DNA of 64,000 nucleotides, taken from positions 1 through 64,000 of the forward strand of contig NZ_JABFMU010000013.1 of NCBI RefSeq assembly GCF_013359695.1, given 5' to 3'. The notes under the pieces were generated by a model. It had not been told where the DNA came from. It ran no database searches and saw only the letters and a program-made list of their open reading frames with translations. This document shows positions 25,510 to 35,972 of this stretch, one piece after another (the first letter of the stretch is position 1; every line of letters begins with the position of its first letter). The translations under genes and the position numbers were made by a program. This DNA comes from Pseudomonas sp. C2B4. Its GTDB lineage: Bacteria > Pseudomonadota > Gammaproteobacteria > Pseudomonadales > Pseudomonadaceae.

Positions 25510-26604
25510 TTAGAGAACTGCTTTCGGGTAGGAACCCAGCACCTTGAGTGCCACTGCTTCCTGACTGATCTTTTCCAGCACACCTTTTACCAGCGGATCG
25601 CGGTGGTGGCCGACAAAGTCGATGAAGAACACGTAGGTCCATTTACCGCTGCGCGACGGACGGGTCTCGATTCGCGTCAGGTCGATGCCGTTGTCATGGA
25701 ATGGCACCAGCAATTCATGAAGCGCACCCGGCTTGTTGCTCATGGAGACGATGATCGAGGTCTTGTCGTCGCCAGTCGGTGGCACTTCCTGGTTGCCGAT
25801 CATGAGGAAACGCGTGGAGTTATCCGGACGGTCCTCGATCTTCTCGGCCAGACGGGTCAGCCCGTACAAACCGGCCGCCATGTCGCCGGCAATCGCCGCC
25901 GAGTTCCACTCGCCCTTGACCCGCTTGGCCGCTTCGGCGTTGCTGGACACCGCCACGCGCTCGACATTCGGGTAATGCGCATCCAGCCACTTGCGGCACT
26001 GGGCCAGGGACTGGGCGTGGGAGTAAATACGGCTGATGCTGTCGGTCTTGGTGTTTTCCCCGACCAACAGATGGTGGTGAATCCGCAGCTCGACTTCACC
26101 ACAAATCACCATGTCGTGTTCGAGGAAGCTGTCGAGGGTGTGGTTGACCGCGCCCTCGGTGGAGTTTTCCACCGGGACCACACCAAAGTTCACTGCACCG
26201 GCCGCCACTTCCCGGAACACTTCGTCGATCGCCGCCATCGGCTTGCTGATCACCGCGTGACCAAAGTGCTTCAGGGCCGCCGCCTGGGTGAAAGTGCCTT
26301 CCGGGCCGAGGTAAGCCACTTTCAATGGCTGCTCGAGGGCCAGGCACGAGGACATGATCTCGCGGAACAACCGCGCCATCTCTTCGTTGCCCAGCGGCCC
26401 CTGGTTGCGTTCCATGACACGCTTGAGCACCTGAGCTTCGCGCTCAGGACGATAGAACACCGGCACTTCGCCTTCGGCCAGCGAGGCCATCTTTACTCGC
26501 GCGACTTCCTGGGCGCAGCGCGCACGCTCACTGATCAGCTCCAGGACTTTCTCGTCCAGGGCGTCAATGCGCAGGCGCAGTGCCTTGAGTTCTTGCTCAG
26601 ACAT
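25510..26604 (-). CDS. pheA: Chorismate mutase / prephenate dehydratase
   Basis: A 364-residue bifunctional enzyme making phenylpyruvate from chorismate. Residues 1-90 are an AroQ chorismate mutase (LRLRIDALDEKVLELISERA), about 95-275 the dehydratase (AYLGPEGTFTQAAA at the start and the NSTRFLMIG active-site segment), and about 285-360 an ACT regulatory domain with GALHELL and the ETRPSRSG variant of the ESRP phenylalanine-binding motif. Feedback inhibition by phenylalanine is therefore expected. The ATG shares one base with the serC stop (TAATG). Confidence 0.97.
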   Translation of the reverse strand: MSEQELKALRLRIDALDEKVLELISERARCAQEVARVKMASLAEGEVPVFYRPEREAQVLKRVMERNQGPLGNEEMARLFREIMSSCLALEQPLKVAYLGPEGTFTQAAALKHFGHAVISKPMAAIDEVFREVAAGAVNFGVVPVENSTEGAVNHTLDSFLEHDMVICGEVELRIHHHLLVGENTKTDSISRIYSHAQSLAQCRKWLDAHYPNVERVAVSSNAEAAKRVKGEWNSAAIAGDMAAGLYGLTRLAEKIEDRPDNSTRFLMIGNQEVPPTGDDKTSIIVSMSNKPGALHELLVPFHDNGIDLTRIETRPSRSGKWTYVFFIDFVGHHRDPLVKGVLEKISQEAVALKVLGSYPKAVL

Positions 26605-27689
26605 TAGCCGTGTTCCTTCTCGAACTCTGCCATGTACGCCACCAGCGCGTTGACCGCGTTGATGTCGACGGCGTTATAGATGGAGGCGCGCATGCCGCCC
26701 ACGGAACGGTGCCCTTTGAGGTTCAGCAGGCCACGTTCGTCGGCTCCGGCCAGGAAAGGCTTGTCCAGACGGTCGTCCGCCAGGCGGAACGGTACGTTCA
26801 TCCACGAGCGGTCCGACTTGTTGATCGGATTGCTGTAGAGACCGCTGGCATCGATGAAGTCATACAGCGTGCGCTGCTTCACTTCATTGAGCTTGCCGAT
26901 GGCTTCGACGCCACCCTGCTCTTTCAGCCACTCGAACACCAGGCCGGACAGGTACCAGGCCAGGGTTGGCGGGGTGTTGTACATCGAGCCGTTATCGGCC
27001 GCGATCTTGTAGTTGAGCATGGTCGGGCATAGGGAACGGGCATGACCCAACAGGTCTTCGCGAACGATGTTCACCACAATGCCGCTCGGACCGATGTTTT
27101 TCTGGGCGCCGGCGTAGATCATGCCGAAGCGCGAGACGTCCATCGGACGCGAGAGAATATCCGAGGACATGTCGGCCACCAGAGGAACGTCACCGGTTTC
27201 CGGGACCCACTGGAATTCCAGGCCACCGATGGTTTCGTTCGGCGCGTAGTGAACGTAGGCCGCGTCCTTGGACAGCTTCCACTCGTTCTGGCCGGGGATG
27301 GCGAAATAGTCGTAAGGCTTGGCGGTCGCGGCAACATTGACGTTGCCGTAGCGCGACGCTTCTTCGATGGCTTTCTGCGACCAGATACCGGTGTCGATAT
27401 AGTCGGCAGTGCGGCCTTCCGGCAACAGGTTCAGCGGAATCTGAGCAAATTGCTGGCTGGCGCCGCCCTGCAGAAACAGCACTTTATAGTTCGAGGGGAT
27501 ATTCAGCAGATCACGCAGATCCTGCTCGGCCTTGGTCGCAATGGACACGAACTCATCACTGCGATGGCTCATTTCCATGACCGACAGGCCCTTGCCGTGC
27601 CAGTCAAGGAGTTCACCCTGGGCGCGCTGCAGGACAGCTTCGGGAAGCGCCGCAGGACCAGCGCAGAAGTTATAGGCTCTCTTGCTCAC
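26604..27689 (-). CDS. serC: Phosphoserine aminotransferase
   Basis: A 361-residue class V aminotransferase for serine synthesis and, in many bacteria, for pyridoxal phosphate synthesis. It begins VSKRAYNFCAGPAALP; the PLP lysine lies in YAGAQKNIGPSG, and the C-terminal GHRSVGGMRASIYNA binds phosphate. The frame runs to 27731, but the extra residues have no family support, and GTG 27689 gives the standard length. It heads the overlapping serC-pheA-hisC-tyrA/aroA-cmk set, a supraoperon arrangement known from pseudomonads. A REP pair lies just upstream. Confidence 0.96.
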   Translation of the reverse strand: MSKRAYNFCAGPAALPEAVLQRAQGELLDWHGKGLSVMEMSHRSDEFVSIATKAEQDLRDLLNIPSNYKVLFLQGGASQQFAQIPLNLLPEGRTADYIDTGIWSQKAIEEASRYGNVNVAATAKPYDYFAIPGQNEWKLSKDAAYVHYAPNETIGGLEFQWVPETGDVPLVADMSSDILSRPMDVSRFGMIYAGAQKNIGPSGIVVNIVREDLLGHARSLCPTMLNYKIAADNGSMYNTPPTLAWYLSGLVFEWLKEQGGVEAIGKLNEVKQRTLYDFIDASGLYSNPINKSDRSWMNVPFRLADDRLDKPFLAGADERGLLNLKGHRSVGGMRASIYNAVDINAVNALVAYMAEFEKEHG

Positions 27690-27735
27690 ATCCAATCTCG
27701 CTCTGATTTGGTGATATCTGCATTCAATCAACCGC

Positions 27736-27835
27736 TGCAGGAGCGAGCTTGCTCGCGATGAACTTGAAGGCGCCGCGTTTAATCAGAAAACCTGCGTCAT
27801 CGTTAACGTCCATCGCGAGCAAGCTCGCTCCTACA
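27736..27835. repeat. REP pair (REPIN) between gyrA and serC
   Basis: Two inverted copies of the pseudomonad REP sequence, 27736-27760 (GCAGGAGCGAGCTTGCTCGC core) and 27811-27835, separated by 50 bases. They can fold into a long hairpin. Such elements are non-autonomous and are thought to be moved by a RAYT transposase encoded elsewhere. Confidence 0.9.
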
Positions 27836-27865
27836 GGGGCATTCATTTCCTTCGGGACAAACAAC

Positions 27866-27893
27866 GAGGGGGCGAATTTTCATCCGCCCCCTC
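27866..27893 (-). terminator. Intrinsic-type terminator after gyrA
   Basis: GAGGGGGCG at 27866-27874 pairs with CGCCCCCTC at 27885-27893 with a 10-base loop, just past the gyrA stop on the minus strand. The following sequence is GTTGTTTGT, only partly U-rich, but the stem is strong. Confidence 0.75.
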
Positions 27894-27901
27894 ATGTCCA
27901 C

Positions 27902-30571
27902 TTACTCTTGTGGCTCTTCGTCAGCAGCGGCATCGAGTTGCTGGTCTTCGGCAGCGTCGTCATTCACGACCTCACCGACAAACCCTGCACCCTCTTCACC
28001 TTCAAAACCTTCGCCTTCGAGCTCTTCACCCTCGACTTCCGAAGGCTCCTGAACCCGCTCGAGGCCGACCAGGGTTTCATCCTTGGCCAGTTTGATCAGG
28101 GTCACGCCCTGGGTGTTACGACCCAGGCTGGAAACTTCGTCGACACGGGTACGCACCAGGGTGCCCTGGTCGGAAATCAGCATGATCTCCTCGCCGTCGA
28201 GCACCTGGACCGCCCCGACCAGACGGCCGTTACGCTCGTTGCTGACCATGGCGATAACGCCCTGACCGCCACGCTTGTACTCAGGGAACTCGGTGATCGC
28301 CGTACGCTTGCCATAGCCACGCTCGGAAGCGGTAAGGATCTGGCTGCCTTCTTCCGGAATCAGCATGGAAATCAGCTTCTGGCCTTCTGGCAGGCGCATG
28401 CCGCGAACACCGCGAGCAGTACGGCCCATGGCGCGAACATCGGACTCCTTGAAGCGCGTGACCTTGCCGCCATCGGAGAACAGCATGACTTCACGCTCGC
28501 CATCGGTGATGGCAGCCGAAATCAGCACGTCGCCTTCGTCCAACTCCAGCGCGATCAGACCGACGCTGCGCTGACGACTGAAGGACTCCAGAGGCGTCTT
28601 CTTCACGGTGCCGTTGGCGGTAGCCATGAAGATGTAGTGACCTTCGGTGTATTCCTCGACCGGCAGCATGGTGGTGATGTATTCACCGTCATCCAGCGGC
28701 AGCAGGTTGACCAGCGGACGACCACGGGCCGCGCGGGACGCTTCAGGGATTTCATAGGTTTTCAGCCAGTACACCTTGCCCTTGCTGGAGAACAGCAGCA
28801 GCGTGGTGTGACTGTTGGCGACCAGCAGGTGAGCGATGTAGTCCTCATCCTTGACGCCGGTGGCCGACTTGCCTTTACCGCCACGACGCTGGGCCTGGTA
28901 CGCAGCCAGTGGCTGGGTCTTGGCATAGCCGCCGTGGGAAATCGTCACGACGCGGTCTTCTTCCGGAATCATGTCGCCCAGGGTCAGGTCGAGACGGGCA
29001 TCGAGGATTTCGGTGCGACGCACGTCGCCGTATTCGGCACGGATCACTTCCAGTTCTTCGCGAATCACTTCCATCAGGCGCGTGGCGCTGTTGAGGATGC
29101 GGATCAGCTCACCGATCTGGTTGAGGATCTCTTGATACTCGGCCAGCAGCTTTTCGTGTTCCAGGCCGGTCAGACGGTGCAGACGCAGCTCCAGAATGGC
29201 TTGCGCCTGCTCTGGCGACAGGAAGTACTTGCCGTCGCGCAGGCCGTATTGCGGATCGAGGTTTTCCGGACGGCACGAATCGGCACCGGCACGCTCGACC
29301 ATCGCGACCACGGCGGAGGATTCCCAAGGGGTGCTGACCAGCGCTTCCTTGGCTTCCGACGGGGTTGGCGACGCCTTGATCAGGGCGATGACCGGGTCGA
29401 TGTTCGACAGGGCAACCGCTTGACCTTCCAGAATGTGGCCACGTTCACGCGCCTTGCGCAGTTCGAACACGGTACGGCGGGTCACGACTTCGCGACGGTG
29501 ACGGACGAAGGCTTCCAGCAGGTCCTTGAGGTTCAGGATCCGCGGGCGACCGTCGATCAGCGCGACGATGTTGATGCCGAACACGCTTTGCAGCTGGGTC
29601 TGGGCGTAGAGGTTGTTGAGGATGACCTCTGGCACTTCGCCGCGACGCAGCTCGATCACGACGCGCATGCCGTCCTTGTCGGACTCGTCACGCAGCTCGG
29701 TGATGCCTTCGAGTTTCTTCTCTTTCACCAGCTCGGCGATCTTCTCGATCAGACGGGCCTTGTTCAGCTGGTAAGGGAGTTCAGTGATGACGATCTGCTG
29801 ACGGCCACCGACCTTGTCGATGTCTTCGATGATCGAGCGGGCGCGCATGTAAATGCGGCCGCGACCGGTGCGGTAGGCTTCGATGATGCCGGCGCGACCA
29901 TTGATGATCGCAGCGGTCGGGAAGTCCGGACCGGGGATGTATTGCATCAGCTCGTCGACGGTCAGCTCGGGGTTGTCGATGAGCGCCAGGCAACCGTCGA
30001 TGACTTCACCGAGGTTGTGCGGCGGAATGTTGGTCGCCATGCCCACGGCGATACCGCTGGAGCCGTTGACCAACAGATTGGGAATACGGGTCGGCATGAC
30101 CGCCGGGATCATTTCGGTGCCGTCGTAGTTCGGCACCCAGTCCACGGTTTCCTTATGCAGGTCGGCCAGCAGTTCGTGCGCCAGCTTGGTCATGCGCACT
30201 TCGGTGTATCGCATGGCCGCGGCGTTGTCGCCATCCACCGAACCGAAGTTGCCCTGACCGTCTACCAACAGGTAGCGCAGCGAGAATGGCTGCGCCATCC
30301 GAACGATGGTGTCGTACACCGCGGTATCACCGTGCGGGTGATACTTACCGATCACGTCACCGACAACACGGGCAGATTTCTTGTACGGCTTGTTGAAGTC
30401 GTTACCCAGCTCGCTCATCGCGAACAGCACGCGCCGGTGCACGGGCTTCAAGCCATCGCGCGCATCCGGCAGTGCCCGCCCGACAATTACGCTCATCGCG
30501 TAGTCGAGGTAGGACTGCTTCAGCTCGTCTTCGATATTGACCGGGAGGATTTCTTTGGCCAGTTCGCCCAT
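27902..30571 (-). CDS. gyrA: DNA gyrase subunit A
   Basis: An 889-residue subunit of the type II topoisomerase that cuts and rejoins DNA. It begins [17 protein letters not shown]; the frame is open to 30655 but ATG 30571 matches the family. The catalytic tyrosine is in [11 protein letters not shown] and the GyrA box in the C-terminal pinwheel is QRRGGKG. The quinolone-resistance region reads [11 protein letters not shown], with Thr and Asp at the E. coli 83 and 87 positions, the usual wild-type state in Pseudomonas. The tail is acidic ([10 protein letters not shown]). It is transcribed alone or toward serC, with a terminator and REP pair between. Confidence 0.98.
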   Translation of the reverse strand: MGELAKEILPVNIEDELKQSYLDYAMSVIVGRALPDARDGLKPVHRRVLFAMSELGNDFNKPYKKSARVVGDVIGKYHPHGDTAVYDTIVRMAQPFSLRYLLVDGQGNFGSVDGDNAAAMRYTEVRMTKLAHELLADLHKETVDWVPNYDGTEMIPAVMPTRIPNLLVNGSSGIAVGMATNIPPHNLGEVIDGCLALIDNPELTVDELMQYIPGPDFPTAAIINGRAGIIEAYRTGRGRIYMRARSIIEDIDKVGGRQQIVITELPYQLNKARLIEKIAELVKEKKLEGITELRDESDKDGMRVVIELRRGEVPEVILNNLYAQTQLQSVFGINIVALIDGRPRILNLKDLLEAFVRHRREVVTRRTVFELRKARERGHILEGQAVALSNIDPVIALIKASPTPSEAKEALVSTPWESSAVVAMVERAGADSCRPENLDPQYGLRDGKYFLSPEQAQAILELRLHRLTGLEHEKLLAEYQEILNQIGELIRILNSATRLMEVIREELEVIRAEYGDVRRTEILDARLDLTLGDMIPEEDRVVTISHGGYAKTQPLAAYQAQRRGGKGKSATGVKDEDYIAHLLVANSHTTLLLFSSKGKVYWLKTYEIPEASRAARGRPLVNLLPLDDGEYITTMLPVEEYTEGHYIFMATANGTVKKTPLESFSRQRSVGLIALELDEGDVLISAAITDGEREVMLFSDGGKVTRFKESDVRAMGRTARGVRGMRLPEGQKLISMLIPEEGSQILTASERGYGKRTAITEFPEYKRGGQGVIAMVSNERNGRLVGAVQVLDGEEIMLISDQGTLVRTRVDEVSSLGRNTQGVTLIKLAKDETLVGLERVQEPSEVEGEELEGEGFEGEEGAGFVGEVVNDDAAEDQQLDAAADEEPQE

Positions 30572-30933
30572 GAGAAGCCTGATTCCTTTTTCTGGTGAAA
30601 CTCCGTCACATCCATATGGGACGAACGAAGCTCGCCGCTGCAGGCTGAGTGCCATGCACCGACTTACGACAAATCAACGAGTTATGCCATGGATCTGCGC
30701 AGTAAAGGTCGCCATATCGGGCAACCCTGGAAACCGCCGGATGTTATCACAAGAGCCGCCACGCACCTATCCCCCAGATGCGCATGGAGTGTAGTTAGTT
30801 GACTGGTGGCAGGCTTGACGGGGATCAGAGGGGCTTAGAGCCGGGTTGAATGGAGAAATCAGGCTTGATTCAGGCTGATTTGTTGACTTTCAGGACCTGC
30901 TCGCGAAGACGACTTTTCAGACACTAAATGCCG
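30572..30933. other. Region between gyrA and mtnA
   Basis: A 362-base gap on the minus strand. It should contain the gyrA promoter and the end of the mtnA message. No gene or strong terminator hairpin is apparent; I could not assign promoter boxes with confidence. Confidence 0.45.
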
Positions 30934-32010
30934 TCAATGCAGACGCTTGCGGCACATCAACTGCGCCATCTTCGCCGCATCAGGGCGTTCGACGATGCCT
31001 TTTTCAGTGACGATGGCATCGATCAAATCCGCCGGCGTCACGTCGAACACCGGGTTGAAGGCATCGACTTCCGCCCCGACCCGCTTGCCGCCGACTTCCA
31101 GCAGTTCACGCCCATCGCGCTCTTCGATCGGAATGTCATCGCCACTGGCCAGGTTCATGTCGATGGTTGAGCTCGGCGCCACCACCATGAAACGCACACC
31201 ATGGTGCATGGCATTGACCGCCAATTGATAGGTACCGATCTTGTTTGCCACATCGCCATTGGCCGTGATCCGGTCAGCCCCCACGATCACCCAGGTAATG
31301 CCCTTGGTTTTCATGATGTGAGCGGCGGCAGAGTCGGCATTGAGGGTCACCGGGATGCCTTCGTTGGCCAGCTCCCAGGCCGTTAGCCGTGATCCCTGCA
31401 GCCATGGGCGGGTTTCGTCGGCATAGACACGCTCGACCATGCCCTCGATGAATGCACCGCGAATCACCCCCAGCGCCGTGCCGAAACCGCCGGTGGCCAA
31501 CGCACCCGTGTTGCAGTGGGTCAGAATGGCCTGGGCATTGCCTTGATGCTTGCGGATCAGGTCCACACCCAATTGCGCCATGGTCAGATTGGCTTCGCGA
31601 TCACTTTCATGAATGGCGATGGCTTCTGCTTCCAGCGCCGCCAATGGATCGGCATTTTCTTTCAGGCGATCAAGCCGATCGTGCATCCGACCCAGGGCCC
31701 AGAACAGATTGACCGCCGTGGGACGGGAATCGGCAAGCAACGCGAAATCCTCTTCCAGCGCTGCATACCAGTCGCCCCCTTCAGCGATCCGGGCGCGGGC
31801 CGCCAGCACGATGCCATAGGCGGCACTGATACCAATCGCCGGCGCGCCGCGCACTACCATCGAACGAATGGCCTCGGCCACGCCTGCCGCGCTGGTGTAA
31901 GCGATCCAGGTTTCCTCGAACGGCAAGATACGCTGATCCAGCAGGTACAGGGCGCCATCACGCCAATCGATGGCCTTCACCTTCTCCGCAGCCAACAGTC
32001 GATCGCGCAT
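30934..32010 (-). CDS. mtnA: Methylthioribose-1-phosphate isomerase
   Basis: A 358-residue member of the eIF-2B-like family that converts 5-methylthioribose-1-phosphate to methylthioribulose-1-phosphate in methionine salvage. Motifs include [15 protein letters not shown] near residues 50-65, [19 protein letters not shown] with the catalytic cysteine, and [19 protein letters not shown] with the catalytic aspartate. The frame is open to 32088, but ATG 32010 matches the family start [16 protein letters not shown]. It is divergent from the mtaD-like gene, separated by 108 bases that must hold both promoters. Confidence 0.95.
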   Translation of the reverse strand: MRDRLLAAEKVKAIDWRDGALYLLDQRILPFEETWIAYTSAAGVAEAIRSMVVRGAPAIGISAAYGIVLAARARIAEGGDWYAALEEDFALLADSRPTAVNLFWALGRMHDRLDRLKENADPLAALEAEAIAIHESDREANLTMAQLGVDLIRKHQGNAQAILTHCNTGALATGGFGTALGVIRGAFIEGMVERVYADETRPWLQGSRLTAWELANEGIPVTLNADSAAAHIMKTKGITWVIVGADRITANGDVANKIGTYQLAVNAMHHGVRFMVVAPSSTIDMNLASGDDIPIEERDGRELLEVGGKRVGAEVDAFNPVFDVTPADLIDAIVTEKGIVERPDAAKMAQLMCRKRLH

Positions 32011-32118
32011 CCCACACCCCGCACTCATGAACAAAAGCCGCCGATTATAGCGATCCCCCCGCGAAGACGCTCGGGTATACTTCGCCATCCTTTACAAAAG
32101 CACTGGAACCGACCCTCG

Positions 32119-33450
32119 ATGCCGAACACTGCCGCTGCGCTCGACCTGTTATTGCTGCCGACCTGGCTGGTACCCGTCGAACCCGCCGGCGTTGTCCTCA
32201 AGGACCATGGCCTGGGCATCCGCGACGGGCGCATCGTTTTCATCGGCCCACGTTCCGCCGCACTGAAGCTTAACGCAACCGAAACCCGCGAACTGCCGGA
32301 CATATTGCTCAGCCCGGGCCTGATCAATGCCCACGGTCACGCGGCAATGACCCTGTTCCGTGGCCTGGCCGATGACCTGCCCCTGATGACCTGGCTGGAA
32401 AACCATATCTGGCCCGCCGAGGCCAAATGGGTCGACGAGGATTTTGTACGCGACGGCACCGACATTGCCATCGCCGAGCAGCTCAAAGGTGGCATCACCT
32501 GTTTCTCTGACATGTACTTCTTCCCGAAGGTTGCCAGCGAGCGCGTTCACAACAGCGGCATTCGTGCACAAATCGCGATTCCGATCCTCGATTTCCCGAT
32601 CCCCGGCGCCAGCACGGCGGACGAAGCCATTCGTCAGGGCATCGAGTTGTTCGGCGACCTCAAGCATCACGAACGCATCAAAATCACCTTCGGTCCCCAC
32701 GCACCCTACACCGTAGGCGATGAAAACCTGGAAAAAATCCGGGTGATCGCCGAAGAACTGGATGCTTCGATCCACATGCACGTGCATGAAACGGCCTTCG
32801 AAGTGCAGCAATCCGTCGAACAGCGCGGGGAACGCCCTCTGGCTCGCCTGGCTCGCCTGGGCATGCTGGGGCCACGTTTCCAGGCGGTTCATATGACCCA
32901 GATCAGCGATGAGGACCTGGCACTGCTGGTAGAAAGCAACGCCAGTGTCATTCATTGCCCGGAGTCGAACCTGAAGCTGGCCAGCGGTTTCTGCCCGGTG
33001 GAGCGTTTGTGGCAAGCCGGAGTCAATGTCGCCGTGGGCACCGATGGTGCCGCCAGCAACAATGACCTGGACCTGCTCGGCGAAACCCGCACCGCTGCCC
33101 TGCTGGCCAAGGCTGTCGCGGGCTCCGCCACCGCCCTGGATGCCCATCGCGCCCTGCGCATGGCCACCCTCAACGGCGCCCGCGCCCTGGGGATCGAAGC
33201 CGAAGTCGGTTCGCTGGAAGTCGGCAAAGCCGCCGACATGGTCGCTTTCGACCTTTCCGGCCTGGCCCAGCAACCGGTCTATGACCCTGTTTCGCAACTT
33301 ATATATGCCACGGGCCGGGACTGCGTGAAGCATGTCTGGGTCGCCGGCAAGCAGCTGCTCGAAGATCGTCGCCTGACACGCCTGGATGAAGAACAGCTTG
33401 GCGCTTTAGCGAAGGCCTGGGGATTGCGCATCAGCGGCCGCACCGAATAA
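32119..33450 (+). CDS. mtaD: 5'-methylthioadenosine / S-adenosylhomocysteine deaminase, TRZ/ATZ family
   Basis: A 443-residue amidohydrolase. The metal-binding [12 protein letters not shown] lies near residue 70, [12 protein letters not shown] holds further histidines, and [13 protein letters not shown] the metal aspartate. In P. aeruginosa the equivalent gene encodes a deaminase turning methylthioadenosine into methylthioinosine (known), whose phosphorolysis yields the substrate of MtnA; the divergent mtnA next door fits this route. The long upstream frame from 31516 overlaps mtnA on the other strand and is not coding; ATG 32119 starts [14 protein letters not shown]. Confidence 0.88.
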   Translation: MPNTAAALDLLLLPTWLVPVEPAGVVLKDHGLGIRDGRIVFIGPRSAALKLNATETRELPDILLSPGLINAHGHAAMTLFRGLADDLPLMTWLENHIWPAEAKWVDEDFVRDGTDIAIAEQLKGGITCFSDMYFFPKVASERVHNSGIRAQIAIPILDFPIPGASTADEAIRQGIELFGDLKHHERIKITFGPHAPYTVGDENLEKIRVIAEELDASIHMHVHETAFEVQQSVEQRGERPLARLARLGMLGPRFQAVHMTQISDEDLALLVESNASVIHCPESNLKLASGFCPVERLWQAGVNVAVGTDGAASNNDLDLLGETRTAALLAKAVAGSATALDAHRALRMATLNGARALGIEAEVGSLEVGKAADMVAFDLSGLAQQPVYDPVSQLIYATGRDCVKHVWVAGKQLLEDRRLTRLDEEQLGALAKAWGLRISGRTE

Positions 33451-33451
33451 C

Positions 33452-33475
33452 GATGCCCCTGACGCAGGGGGCATC
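33452..33475 (+). terminator. Possible terminator after mtaD
   Basis: GATGCCCC at 33452-33459 pairs with GGGGCATC at 33468-33475 around an 8-base loop, directly after the mtaD stop, and is followed by AGGATTTTTC. It probably ends or attenuates the mtaD transcript before ubiG. Confidence 0.6.
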
Positions 33476-33507
33476 AGGATTTTTCAAGTTTTTCGAGGAT
33501 TGAAACC

Positions 33508-34206
33508 ATGAGCAACGTCGACTACGCCGAAATCGCCAAATTCGAGGCCCTGGCCCATCGCTGGTGGGACCGCGAAAGCGAGTTCAAACCGCTGCACGAT
33601 ATCAACCCGCTGCGGGTCAACTGGATTGACGAACGCGTCAGCCTGGCCGGCAAAAAAGTCCTCGACGTCGGTTGCGGCGGCGGCATCCTCAGCGAAGCCA
33701 TGGCCCAGCGTGGCGCTACCGTGACGGGCATCGACATGGGCGAAGCACCGCTGGCGGTCGCTCAACTGCATCAACTGGAGTCCGGCGTGAACGTCGAATA
33801 CCGGCAGATCACCGCCGAAGCCCTGGCCGAGGAAATGCCGGAGCAGTTCGACGTGGTCACCTGCCTGGAAATGCTTGAGCACGTGCCAGACCCGTCCTCG
33901 GTGATCCGCGCCTGCTTCCGCATGGTCAAGCCTGGTGGCCAGGTGTTCTTCTCGACCATCAACCGCAACCCGAAGGCGTACCTGTTCGCCATCGTCGGCG
34001 CCGAATACATCATGAAGCTGCTGCCCCGCGGCACTCACGACTTCAAGAAATTCATCCGCCCTTCCGAGCTGGGTGCCTGGAGCCGCATGGCTGGCCTGAC
34101 CGTCAAGGACATCATCGGCCTGACCTACAACCCGCTGACCAAGCACTACAAACTGGCGGCCGATGTGGACGTCAACTACATGATCCAGACCCTGCGCGAG
34201 GAGTAA
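33508..34206 (+). CDS. ubiG: Ubiquinone biosynthesis O-methyltransferase
   Basis: A 232-residue SAM-dependent methyltransferase performing both O-methylations of ubiquinone synthesis. The start [19 protein letters not shown] is typical, motif I is [16 protein letters not shown], and [16 protein letters not shown] follows. It begins just after a hairpin that closes mtaD and is followed after 4 bases by mupP, with which it is likely co-transcribed. The protein binds the inner membrane peripherally in the family. Confidence 0.97.
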   Translation: MSNVDYAEIAKFEALAHRWWDRESEFKPLHDINPLRVNWIDERVSLAGKKVLDVGCGGGILSEAMAQRGATVTGIDMGEAPLAVAQLHQLESGVNVEYRQITAEALAEEMPEQFDVVTCLEMLEHVPDPSSVIRACFRMVKPGGQVFFSTINRNPKAYLFAIVGAEYIMKLLPRGTHDFKKFIRPSELGAWSRMAGLTVKDIIGLTYNPLTKHYKLAADVDVNYMIQTLREE

Positions 34207-34210
34207 GCCG

Positions 34211-34882
34211 ATGCGTATCAGAGCAGTTCTTTTCGACATGGACGGCACCCTGCTCGACACCGCGCCAGACTTTATCGCGATCTGTCAGGCGATGCGTGCC
34301 GACCGCGGCTTGCCGCCCATGAACGACAAGCACATCCGCGACGAGATCTCTGGCGGTGCCAGGGCGATGGTTGCCGTGACCTTCGCCATGGACCCGGAAT
34401 CACCAGGATTCGAAGAGCTGCGCCTGGAGTTTCTGGAGCGCTACCTCGTGGGTTGTGCGATCCATAGCAAGCTGTTCGATGGCATGGGTGAATTGCTGGC
34501 CGACATCGAAAAGGCCAACCTGATCTGGGGCGTGGTCACCAACAAACCGCTGCGCTTCGCCGAGCCCATCATGCAGCAACTGGGTCTGGCCGAACGTTCG
34601 GCGCTGTTGATCTGCCCGGACCACGTGAAGAACAGCAAGCCGGATCCCGAGCCGCTGATCCTCGCCTGCAAGATGCTCGACCTGGACCCTGCCAGTGTGC
34701 TGTTCGTGGGTGATGACCTGCGCGATATCGAATCGGGTCGCGATGCCGGCACCAAGACTGCAGCCGTGACCTTCGGCTATATCCACCCGGATGATAATCC
34801 GCGGCATTGGGGTGCGGATGTGGTGGTCGATCATCCGCTGGAGTTGCGCAAGGTGTTGGATAGCGCCCTCTGCGGTTGCTGA
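34211..34882 (+). CDS. mupP: N-acetylmuramic acid 6-phosphate phosphatase
   Basis: A 223-residue HAD-family phosphatase often annotated as phosphoglycolate phosphatase. The nucleophile motif is [15 protein letters not shown] (Asp9, Asp11), VVTNKP is motif II, and [15 protein letters not shown] is motif IV. In Pseudomonas the gene directly after ubiG encodes MupP, which acts in peptidoglycan recycling and affects intrinsic fosfomycin resistance and beta-lactamase induction (known). The assignment here rests on that position and on family resemblance. Confidence 0.9.
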   Translation: MRIRAVLFDMDGTLLDTAPDFIAICQAMRADRGLPPMNDKHIRDEISGGARAMVAVTFAMDPESPGFEELRLEFLERYLVGCAIHSKLFDGMGELLADIEKANLIWGVVTNKPLRFAEPIMQQLGLAERSALLICPDHVKNSKPDPEPLILACKMLDLDPASVLFVGDDLRDIESGRDAGTKTAAVTFGYIHPDDNPRHWGADVVVDHPLELRKVLDSALCGC

Positions 34883-34904
34883 GTTTTTTGCTGAGAGTGG
34901 TCTT

Positions 34905-35005
34905 TGTGGGAGCGAGCCTGCTCGCGAAAAACCTGAGAGCGCTATGGGCGTGTCAGGCTTGTCGCGTAATCGTTGATGACCATCGCGAGCAGGCTCGCTC
35001 CCACA
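34905..35005. repeat. REP pair (REPIN) after mupP
   Basis: Left copy 34905-34928 (TGTGGGAGCGAGCCTGCTCG) and inverted right copy 34981-35005, 52 bases apart. It lies between mupP and the dehydrogenase gene and may fold into a hairpin in the shared transcript. Confidence 0.9.
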
Positions 35006-35046
35006 GGGATAGCGCTTGACCTGAAGAATTTTTGTTGAGGTTTTTT

Positions 35047-35787
35047 ATGTTTGATTATTCCGCCCGCCCCGACTTGCTCAATGGTCGGGTCATTCTCGTC
35101 ACCGGCGCCGGTCGTGGTATCGGTGCCGCCGCGGCAAAAACCTATGCCGCCCATGGCGCGACCGTATTGTTGCTGGGCAAGACCGAAGCCAACCTGACCC
35201 AGGTCTACGACGAAATCGAAGCCGCCGGCCATCCGCAACCGGCCGTGATTCCGTTCAACCTGGAAACCGCCCAACCCCACCAGTACGATGAGTTGGCGGC
35301 GATGATCGAGAGCGAATTCGGCCACCTCGACGGCTTGCTGCACAATGCGTCGATCATTGGCCCCCGTACGCCGATCGAGCAGCTTTCCGGTGAGAATTTC
35401 ATGCGTGTTATGCACGTCAACGTCAACGCCATGTTCATGCTCACCAGCACACTCTTGCCGCTGCTCAAGCTGTCCCAGGACGCCTCGGTGGTGTTCACCT
35501 CCAGCAGTGTCGGACGCAAGGGGCGTGCGTATTGGGGTGCCTACGGCGTGTCCAAGTTCGCCACCGAAGGCCTGATGCAGACCCTGGCCGACGAAGTCGA
35601 CACCGTGGCGCCTGTACGTTCCAACAGCATCAACCCGGGCGCCACCCGCACCAGCATGCGTGCCCAGGCCTACCCCGGGGAAAACCCGCTGAACAATCCA
35701 ACGCCCGAAGAGATCATGCCGGTGTACCTGTACCTGATGGGGCCGGACAGCACCGGTATCAACGGCCAGGCATTCAACGCCCAGTAA
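35047..35787 (+). CDS. yciK: YciK-type short-chain dehydrogenase
   Basis: A 246-residue SDR oxidoreductase. The cofactor motif is ILVTGAGRGIGAAAAKTYA near residues 15-33, NAS follows as the NNAG variant (LLHNASIIG), the serine lies in VVFTSSSVGRKGRAYWGAYG, and the Tyr/Lys pair in YGVSK. It matches the family of E. coli YciK, whose substrate is not settled. ATG 35047 with TGAGG upstream is used. It follows ubiG-mupP across a REP pair, the same order as in P. aeruginosa as far as I recall. Confidence 0.88.
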   Translation: MFDYSARPDLLNGRVILVTGAGRGIGAAAAKTYAAHGATVLLLGKTEANLTQVYDEIEAAGHPQPAVIPFNLETAQPHQYDELAAMIESEFGHLDGLLHNASIIGPRTPIEQLSGENFMRVMHVNVNAMFMLTSTLLPLLKLSQDASVVFTSSSVGRKGRAYWGAYGVSKFATEGLMQTLADEVDTVAPVRSNSINPGATRTSMRAQAYPGENPLNNPTPEEIMPVYLYLMGPDSTGINGQAFNAQ

Positions 35788-35972
35788 TACCGTACGTCGC
35801 TTTTGTGCCGCGCCGACTTCCCGTCGCGGCATTTGAGCCCCCTGTTCTTATACAAAGCAGATTAAACTTGTACGAAATGTCCTACGGGACTGACGGACCA
35901 GTATGACGCGCAGCCCTAAGCCGCTCTCACCCAGCTTGTAAGACAGCCTTACTGCTCAAGGGCGCACGCCAT

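Noticed and set aside
27866..27893. Reading the gyrA-end hairpin as part of the neighbouring REP pair
   Set aside because: Its sequence differs from the REP core and it lies at the usual terminator distance from the gyrA stop.
27749..30598. A 949-codon open frame on the plus strand opposite gyrA
   Set aside because: It mirrors the gyrA codons in a GC-rich genome, has no recognisable domains and no ribosome site; gyrA on the other strand is certain.
31516..32118. N-terminal extension of the mtaD frame
   Set aside because: It overlaps mtnA on the other strand, and the family starts at the ATG at 32119.
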